The notes below the pieces were generated by a model. The model was not told the origin of the DNA, made no database searches, and worked only from the letters and a program-made list of their open reading frames with translations. The position numbers and the translations under genes are program-made. From Cyclobacteriaceae bacterium (lineage in GTDB: Bacteria > Bacteroidota > Bacteroidia > Cytophagales > Cyclobacteriaceae), in contig JAOUKJ010000330.1 of NCBI GenBank assembly GCA_029882675.1, forward strand, positions 1-5,115: 5,115 nucleotides of DNA. The letters run 5' to 3'. Below are positions 1 through 5,115 of this stretch, piece by piece (positions within the stretch are counted from its first letter, which is position 1; each line of letters opens with the position of its first letter).

Positions 1-731
1 TTAAGGGATTTAAAGACTGGGGTTTCTGGGATATCGTGGCCAATATGTTCGCTGAAGCGGGTTTTATTTTTATTAAAATAAACCTTTCGCACAACGGCAC
101 CACAAAAGACCATCCCCTTGATTTTGATGATCTGGAGGCTTTCGGAAATAATAATTTCACGATGGAGTTGGCAGACATTAATAAAACACTTGAATTTCTT
201 GCCGGAAAATCTTCTCCCCTCGCTGCCTATGCCCCCGATACCCACAATATTAATATCATAGGCCATAGCCGGGGTGGGGCTGTCACGGCCATCGCAGCCC
301 GTGAAAATCCCCTAATCAAGAAACTGGTCCTCTGGGCGGCTGTCCACAACCTGGAAAAGATGATTCCTTCTGCTGCCCTTACTCCCTGGAAAGAAACAGG
401 CGTTCATTATATTTTCAACAGCCGCACAGGCCAGCAGATGCCCCTTTATTATCAACTGGCCGAGGACTATTATAAAAACAGTGAGCGGTTTAGTGTGGAG
501 CAGGCCCTAAAATCATTAAGTGTGCCCTGCCTGATCGTTCATGGCACTGCCGATGAAACCCTGCCGGTAGATACTGCACGGGAAATGCACCGCTGGAAAC
601 CAGACAGTAAATTGAAAATCATTGAGGGTGCCGGGCATACCTTTGGAGGTACGCACCCATGGAATGGGAATGGCCTGCCACAGGAGGCAAAACAGTTGGT
701 AGAGGTGACCCTGGATTTTTTATTGGGCTGA
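1..731 (+). CDS. Alpha/beta hydrolase, serine-type, 5' end missing
   Basis: This is the C-terminal part of a soluble alpha/beta-fold hydrolase, probably an esterase or dienelactone-hydrolase-like enzyme; the substrate cannot be told from sequence. The frame is open to the left edge (first full codon at base 3), and the residues before the GTG at base 36 (KGFKDWGFWDI) look like the segment that follows the oxyanion HGF motif in this family. That GTG is therefore internal and the true start lies outside the window. The nucleophile elbow is GHSRGG with the serine at bases 267-269. The acidic triad member is the Asp in HGTADETLP (552-554), and the catalytic His is in GAGHTFGG (636-638). No signal peptide can be assessed. 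The stop is TGA at 729-731, 17 bp from the end of the convergent permease gene. The fold and triad are secure; the specific reaction is unknown, and a functional link to the transporter operon is not indicated. Confidence 0.9.
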   Translation, partial: KGFKDWGFWDIVANMFAEAGFIFIKINLSHNGTTKDHPLDFDDLEAFGNNNFTMELADINKTLEFLAGKSSPLAAYAPDTHNINIIGHSRGGAVTAIAARENPLIKKLVLWAAVHNLEKMIPSAALTPWKETGVHYIFNSRTGQQMPLYYQLAEDYYKNSERFSVEQALKSLSVPCLIVHGTADETLPVDTAREMHRWKPDSKLKIIEGAGHTFGGTHPWNGNGLPQEAKQLVEVTLDFLLG

Positions 732-748
732 GCACTCGGGAATACTCC

Positions 749-1450
749 TTATACAAATTTCTCCCGTTTCTGCAGATTCATCAACCCGTATAGCAACGTC
801 ATCACCGTGCCTGCCGTCAGGTAGGCGCGGTTGCGGAACAATATTCCTTCCCACAGCACTTCGTTCATATCATTGGGGGGCTGACTGAAGGGATTCAGGA
901 AAATATTCCAGGGGCTCTCTTCCAGTATTCCCGCCGAGATCCAGAACACCATCCCCACCACGATCATGACGACGGCCGTACCGTTACCACTGCGCACCAT
1001 CGTGGAGACCATAAAGGAAAAACAACCCAGAAAAAAAACAGGAAACATCAGTTGAAAAACCATCTCCGGAACGTTGGTGGGATAAACGGCCAGCGTCTCA
1101 AAATAGCTGAGGAAAAAAAGCATGACGGCAGTAATGAGATACATCAGTAACAACCGCACCCCCCATACCTTGAAACGGTAATTTGGGATGCCAAACAGGA
1201 TCTCCAGAATACGGGTGTCTTCATCATTTTGGATGCCAAAGGTGGCCGGGTAAAACACCAGTAATATACCTGGAAACAACAATAGATAATACACCGTCTC
1301 CTCACTGGGCGACTGATCCTCAAAAATATTAATTCCCGTAAAAAGAAGAAAAAAGATGATGGCCGCTGAAAGAAAATAGACAAACTTATTTCCAAAAACG
1401 ATCTTCAGGTTGTACCTGATCAGTTTCCATATCACATCGATTACGCTCAT
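749..1450 (-). CDS. ABC-2 type transporter permease, six helices
   Basis: This 233-residue integral inner-membrane protein has about six hydrophobic segments (residues roughly 23-43, 52-72, 98-120, 129-151, 156-176 and 207-226). Between helices 2 and 3 is a cytosolic stretch, NDEDTRILEILFGIPNYRFK, that resembles the coupling segment of ABC-2 permeases (acidic residues, then a T-LE-L--P--R pattern, then the next helix). It carries no ATPase motifs, so it needs a nucleotide-binding partner. The obvious one is the ABC domain at the end of the upstream fusion gene, whose TGA (1447-1449) overlaps this ATG (1448-1450) in an ATGA arrangement. There is no clear Shine-Dalgarno sequence before the ATG, which fits translational coupling. 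The start is well supported by the overlap, and the protein ends in a basic tail (QKREKFV). It would most simply work as a homodimer. The family assignment rests on topology and the coupling motif; the cargo is unknown. Confidence 0.85.
   Translation of the reverse strand: MSVIDVIWKLIRYNLKIVFGNKFVYFLSAAIIFFLLFTGINIFEDQSPSEETVYYLLLFPGILLVFYPATFGIQNDEDTRILEILFGIPNYRFKVWGVRLLLMYLITAVMLFFLSYFETLAVYPTNVPEMVFQLMFPVFFLGCFSFMVSTMVRSGNGTAVVMIVVGMVFWISAGILEESPWNIFLNPFSQPPNDMNEVLWEGILFRNRAYLTAGTVMTLLYGLMNLQKREKFV
1447..1450 (-). promoter_or_regulatory. ATGA stop/start overlap, translational coupling
   Basis: On the minus strand the last codon of the RND-ABC fusion (TGA, 1447-1449) and the ATG of the permease (1448-1450) share bases in an ATGA. 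The preceding 20 bases, which encode the SIHKKAP tail, contain no good Shine-Dalgarno sequence. Ribosomes finishing the fusion protein probably reinitiate on the permease, which would tie the amounts of the ATPase and its membrane partner together. Confidence 0.7.
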
Positions 1451-4400
1451 GGGGCTTTTTTATGTATACTCATTACCTGACCTCTGTCACGCATCAACCA
1501 CAGGTAGGAATCCTCCAAAAGCGGCCTGACGGACACCGCATCAGCAGCAGGTTTCTTTGCAGAAAGGCAACGAACGCGAATATACCTGCCATCGCGCATA
1601 TGGTGTATGATGTTAAGGTCTGTCGGGAGTGCGTCAAAAGCCTCCTGACTGACATTAAACTGCCACACTTTGCCTTCAGCTATGCCTGCCATATCTACCG
1701 GAGAGCCTACATACTTCAATTCTCCCCGGTTGAGCACAGCCACTTTATTACAACTACTGGCGATGTCTTCAATGATATGGGTCGAGAAAATAACAATCCG
1801 CTCCCGGCCCAATTCCACCAGCAGGTTTCGGAATCTAATCCTTTCGCGGGGATCAAGTCCGGCAGTAGGTTCATCCACCACCAATATCCGGGGCAGGTGT
1901 AGTAATATTTGGGCAATCCCTATACGCTGCTTCATCCCCCCGGAGAAAGAACCGATATCCTCATGCTGACTTTCGAGCATATTGACAGCCGCCAACACAT
2001 AATCCACGCGTTCTTCCCGCAGCTTTTTATCCAGGATGCCTTTTAGAATGGCCTGATAGTGCAAATATTCATGTGGGCTCATATTTTCATACATGCCAAA
2101 TTCCTGTGGCAGATAGCCAATCAGCCCCTGCAACTCCTCCCTGTGAAGGGTAGTATCAAATTCGTTGAACCATATTTTACCGTAACTCTGGTCAAAAATA
2201 CCACACACTGTGCGCATCAATGTAGTTTTTCCTGCGCCATTGGGCCCCAACAGGCCAAACATCCCTTTACCTATTTCCAAAGACACGCCCCGGAGTGCCT
2301 TAAAAGGTTCCCTCTTTTTACCAATAACGGGTATTTTAAAGACCAGGCGGTAAAACATCCTTTTCACCCGTGAACGCAGGGCTTCAATATTAAAATCACC
2401 AGCCAGTTTTAAGGCCGCCCTAAAAACAAACAAGGCCAGATACCATACCAGCATAAGGAAAACAGTCATGGGGATGTTCTCCCACTGCAGGTAAAACCAT
2501 GCGCCATTACCCGCTGGCAAACCCCAAAAAACCAGTTGGTAAAACATACTCCCCATCCGGGCAATCCCGTTTTTTCGTATATATATTTTACTCATTAACC
2601 CAATGGACCGCAGAAGATGCAGGGTGAGGACAAATCCGGTCACAGCAAAAACGAAAAACCAAAAAGGCCCCTCCAGATAGAAATATGTAAAATAGATCAA
2701 AAAACCCCAGGCGGGCAGTTCCCAGAGCAAACTGCTGAAGTCACCCCGTATATTGGAATCCCCGCTTCCACCAGACTGACCGGCCCGCCTTTTCCCACCT
2801 TCCCAGTCGCGCGACATGCGGTTGCCCCGGCCATAAATCTTCACCAGGTTTTCTATTTTTATGGTAATGGGTTCGCTCCGGGCTATGACCTCTTCCCTGG
2901 CCTGTTTTAGGCTGTTGAGGAGAAACCAACTCATGCCGGGCACACATACCAACAGGACAAACACCCAGATTGATTTCCATATATCAGAGTCGATATTAAT
3001 GGCCACCAGCCATACCCCACCGATAAAAACCAGGCCCTGAAGTACCTGCACCTGCCACTTTAAACCCCTGAACCACTCCAGGATATTCTCAAGTCCTATA
3101 CTCAGTGTAGGTACAAATACCAGTGTAAGCACCGTACTCAAAGCCAGCCCCCCGATGACGGTAATGGCAAAGGGCGCCCCTATGGCGGCCACATATTCCA
3201 TCTGACCCATTGCCAGGGGCATCATTGCGACAATGGTGGTGATGGCGGTAATCAGGATGGGCCGCACCCGCCCTATGCCTGCTGTGATCAGCGCCCTGAC
3301 CCGCGAATACCCGCGCCTTTGGAGTATATTGGAATAATCAATAAGGATAATGCTGTTGTTGACCACCACGCCCAACAGAATGAGCAAGCCGGTGAGGGCA
3401 TTGGGATTGGTCAATGAATTCCCTGTAAACAACAGCCCCAAAAAGGAACCGATGGCCGCCAGGGGAATGGAAAACATAAGCACAAAAGGGGTTACCATTG
3501 ATTCAAACAGGGAGGCCAGAATCATGAAGATAAGTATGGCCGAGGCTAGGATGAGAAACTTATATTCCCCCAGCGTATCTGCCGGTTCTTCTACCTCTAC
3601 GGCCACACCCGAGGGCAGGACCAGCCCGGCAACCATACCGGCCACCTCCTGCCGGGCAGCGGCCAACAGATCGTTACTTTCATTATACTCATCATAAAAA
3701 GCGTAGGTTACCAGAATTTCTTTTTCCTGGTTGGTACGGCTGATGCCCCAAAGTCCTGTAGAATAGTAAATATTACCCAGGTCTTCCAGCGCATGTACCG
3801 ATTCCGTCGGGCCGATGATCTCAAGGGCTTTCAGGTCGGCCATGGTTCTTTCCTGCTCCGCAATGGGTTCGTCTGTTTTGATGGTGATATCATATTCCTC
3901 CAGCCCATTCTTAAACCGCACTCCTGAATTAAATTCTGATTGAAAGCCACTGAGTTCATTGGTAACCTCCTGTAGTCCTACTCCATACCGGGACATTATA
4001 CGCTGATCGAACAGGATGTGTGCCTCCGGCCTGTTGTCTGAAATGCTCAGGTTGGCATTTTGGACAGCATTTAAGCCTTCCAGATAATACCGCATATCTT
4101 CAGCCACCTTACGCATCTGCTCAAAGTTTTGGCCTTTAATGGTCATTACCTCCTGCTGAGCGCCTATGCCCAGAAACTGCTGAAATCCGGATGCCCCCCG
4201 CCTGCGCCCTCCTCCACCTGCCCCACCAGATCCTGTACCCGTATCGAGACTGCTGTTCACACTAACCTCTGCATCCTGAATCCCTTCCGTAGATCGGATA
4301 ATCTCTGCGCGCAGGCCTGCGATATTACGGTCGTTAATCTCCGAATAGTCTTCCCTGAGTTTCAATTGAACAACAGCATCTTCTTCACGAATGTTGGATA

Positions 4401-5115
4401 TGATGTCCTGAATTTCATCGATATGACCCAGCCGTTTTTCTATTTCTGCAACGGTTCCATCGGTACGCTCCAGGTCAGCGCCACCCGGCATAGTCACCTG
4501 CACCTCCAATTGATCGCTCTCTACTTCCTGTAATGTGTTCATGCTTACGGTAATACTGAGCAATATGACCACAAAGAAGCTGACAACGGCCCAAATGACT
4601 GTACGCAAGGGATAACGCATACACCCTTTCAACAGGACGATGTAAGCCCGTATCAGGGAATTGTGGATGGACACTCTTTTAAACATTTCACTGCTGGCGC
4701 TGCCCACAAAAACATAGGCCACCATCGGGATGAGCAGTAAGGCCACAAAAAGCGACACCACCATCGTAGAGATGATGGAGACACCCACATGCTGGCCGAT
4801 GATCTTCACATAAAAATCAGATGAAAACAGAAAGGGCAAAAAGACAGTCACCGTGGTGAGTGTCGCTGCCACAATAGAGCGACGCACCTCATAAGCGCCC
4901 TGCACCACCGCTTCTCCACGGCTTTTTCCCCGGGAGGCGTGGCGGTAAATATTTTCCAGCACCACCACGCTGTTGTCGACCAACATACCCAACGCCAGGG
5001 CCATTCCCACCAGTGTAAGGCTGTTGATGGATATATTATAGGCATAAAAAAAATTGAAGGCCGTAAGTACCGAAATGGGAATCGCCAGGCCTATCGCAAG
5101 AACCAGCCTTATGTT
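1447..5115 (-). CDS. RND efflux permease fused to a split ABC ATPase, 5' end missing
   Basis: This is 1222 codons of one open frame, entering from the right edge. RND part (residues 1 to about 675): helix 3, helix 4 with GMLVDNSVVVLEN (proton-relay Asp47), helices 5-7 (about 79-97, 110-136, 170-192), a periplasmic porter loop (about 193-518) with a Gly/Arg-rich insert at 292-309, and helices 8-12 (about 520-672), including GVVVNNSIILID in helix 10 and a conserved Arg618 before helix 11. Two extra helices follow (about 690-707, 712-733). Next comes ABC strand 1, ITIKIENLVKIYG (from 750), with A-loop Tyr761. A charged linker (766-795) and four helices (about 797-901) interrupt the domain. ABC then resumes: KALRGVSLEIG (939 on), Walker A GPNGAGKTT (957-965), Gln1004, signature FSGGM (1057-1061), Walker B ILVVDE (1077-1082), D-loop GLDP (1086-1089), His1113, and a C-terminal subdomain ending near LLEDSYLWLM. 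All catalytic ATPase residues are present. By AcrB comparison about 360 N-terminal residues lie outside the window. The GTG at 5008-5010 is inside helix 3-4 and is not a start. The cargo is unknown. Confidence 0.9.
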   Translation of the reverse strand, partial: NIRLVLAIGLAIPISVLTAFNFFYAYNISINSLTLVGMALALGMLVDNSVVVLENIYRHASRGKSRGEAVVQGAYEVRRSIVAATLTTVTVFLPFLFSSDFYVKIIGQHVGVSIISTMVVSLFVALLLIPMVAYVFVGSASSEMFKRVSIHNSLIRAYIVLLKGCMRYPLRTVIWAVVSFFVVILLSITVSMNTLQEVESDQLEVQVTMPGGADLERTDGTVAEIEKRLGHIDEIQDIISNIREEDAVVQLKLREDYSEINDRNIAGLRAEIIRSTEGIQDAEVSVNSSLDTGTGSGGAGGGGRRRGASGFQQFLGIGAQQEVMTIKGQNFEQMRKVAEDMRYYLEGLNAVQNANLSISDNRPEAHILFDQRIMSRYGVGLQEVTNELSGFQSEFNSGVRFKNGLEEYDITIKTDEPIAEQERTMADLKALEIIGPTESVHALEDLGNIYYSTGLWGISRTNQEKEILVTYAFYDEYNESNDLLAAARQEVAGMVAGLVLPSGVAVEVEEPADTLGEYKFLILASAILIFMILASLFESMVTPFVLMFSIPLAAIGSFLGLLFTGNSLTNPNALTGLLILLGVVVNNSIILIDYSNILQRRGYSRVRALITAGIGRVRPILITAITTIVAMMPLAMGQMEYVAAIGAPFAITVIGGLALSTVLTLVFVPTLSIGLENILEWFRGLKWQVQVLQGLVFIGGVWLVAINIDSDIWKSIWVFVLLVCVPGMSWFLLNSLKQAREEVIARSEPITIKIENLVKIYGRGNRMSRDWEGGKRRAGQSGGSGDSNIRGDFSSLLWELPAWGFLIYFTYFYLEGPFWFFVFAVTGFVLTLHLLRSIGLMSKIYIRKNGIARMGSMFYQLVFWGLPAGNGAWFYLQWENIPMTVFLMLVWYLALFVFRAALKLAGDFNIEALRSRVKRMFYRLVFKIPVIGKKREPFKALRGVSLEIGKGMFGLLGPNGAGKTTLMRTVCGIFDQSYGKIWFNEFDTTLHREELQGLIGYLPQEFGMYENMSPHEYLHYQAILKGILDKKLREERVDYVLAAVNMLESQHEDIGSFSGGMKQRIGIAQILLHLPRILVVDEPTAGLDPRERIRFRNLLVELGRERIVIFSTHIIEDIASSCNKVAVLNRGELKYVGSPVDMAGIAEGKVWQFNVSQEAFDALPTDLNIIHHMRDGRYIRVRCLSAKKPAADAVSVRPLLEDSYLWLMRDRGQVMSIHKKAP
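2311..2820 (-). other. Membrane insertion inside the ABC ATPase domain
   Basis: This region encodes residues 766-935 of the fusion protein, about 170 residues placed between ABC strand 1 (A-loop Tyr761, bases 2833-2835) and strand 2 (KALRGVSLEIG). In ordinary ABC domains the A-loop tyrosine lies about 25-30 residues before Walker A; here the gap is about 196. The insert begins with a hydrophilic Gly/Ser/charged linker (766-795). It continues with four hydrophobic, Trp/Phe-rich segments (about 797-814, 816-835, 857-875, 881-901) and ends with a basic segment (914-936, RSRVKRMFYRLV and KKRE), likely at the inner membrane face. The reading frame is intact, so this is an in-frame protein insertion, not a disruption. 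I recognise no known domain in it. The boundaries are accurate to a few residues. Confidence 0.75.
2342..2547 (-). repeat. Pair of 17-bp near-identical direct repeats in the insertion
   Basis: Bases 2531-2547 and 2342-2358 match at 15 of 17 positions (minus strand ATGTTTTACC..CTGGT). They encode MFYQLVF (residues 857-863) and MFYRLVF (920-926), 63 residues apart in the same frame. The copies sit just before a helix pair and just after the following pair, so they may mark the edges of a duplicated two-helix unit. The match itself is certain; the duplication origin is an inference. Confidence 0.55.

Noticed and set aside
36..731. GTG at base 36 as the start of the hydrolase
   Set aside because: The frame is open upstream to base 3, and the upstream residues match the conserved segment after the HGF motif, so the gene begins outside the window.
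732..748. Possible bidirectional terminator in the convergent gap
   Set aside because: Only very short imperfect pairings (such as GGA/TCC) are present, with no stable GC stem followed by a T-run, so I do not call a terminator.
1144..1395. Minus-strand 83-codon frame inside the permease gene
   Set aside because: It is an out-of-frame reading of the permease; its Phe-rich and Arg-rich composition comes from the helix codons, and it has no independent start context.
1717..2310. ABC part as a separate gene with its own internal start
   Set aside because: There is no stop between the RND and ABC parts. Strand 1 of the ABC domain is upstream of the insertion, so a product starting later would lack the A-loop. 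No start with a supporting ribosome site is visible.
1462..4533. Plus-strand open frames of 97-146 codons opposite the fusion gene
   Set aside because: They have low-complexity or implausible composition and no recognisable motifs, and they lie wholly antisense to a gene with clear RND and ABC domains. They are shadows of it.
5008..5010. GTG (minus strand) as the start of the RND-ABC gene
   Set aside because: The 35 codons upstream to the window edge are open and encode RND helix 3 (LVLAIGLAIPISVL), so this GTG is an internal valine codon.

Overview
This window looks like chromosomal DNA of moderate GC content from a Gram-negative bacterium, most likely a member of the Bacteroidota. The phylum is an inference from the style of the proteins, and from the lack of a clear Shine-Dalgarno sequence at the one genuine start codon in the window. 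An RND pump implies a two-membrane cell. The window holds three genes and almost no non-coding DNA. The two outer genes run off the window ends. There are no RNA genes, insertion sequences, CRISPR arrays or stretches over 300 bases without a gene.

Layout: (1) Bases 1-731 (+) hold the 3' part of a serine alpha/beta hydrolase with a complete Ser-Asp-His triad. (2) After a 17-bp convergent gap, bases 749-1450 (-) hold a small six-helix ABC-2 type permease. (3) Bases 1447-5115 (-) hold one uninterrupted reading frame of 1222 codons that enters from beyond the right edge. It is an RND efflux permease (helix 3 onward) fused to a complete ABC ATPase domain. Its stop codon overlaps the permease start (ATGA), so the minus-strand genes form a translationally coupled operon transcribed right to left.

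The fusion is the centrepiece. After the twelfth RND helix come two more helices, then the first beta-strand and A-loop tyrosine of an ABC nucleotide-binding domain. About 170 residues of linker and four more helices follow, and only then the rest of the ABC domain (Walker A, Q-loop, signature, Walker B, H-loop, C-terminal subdomain). The ABC domain is therefore split by a membrane module. The helix counts on both sides are even, so both halves can meet in the cytoplasm. With the downstream ABC-2 permease, the locus appears to encode a composite machine combining a proton-driven RND exporter with an ATP-driven ABC exporter. Adaptor and outer-membrane channel genes, if present, would lie beyond the right edge. 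The hydrolase is on the opposite strand and is probably unrelated.

Residue numbers for the fusion protein count from the first codon in the window (bases 5113-5115, minus strand). The true N-terminus, probably about 360 residues upstream by comparison with AcrB, is not visible.
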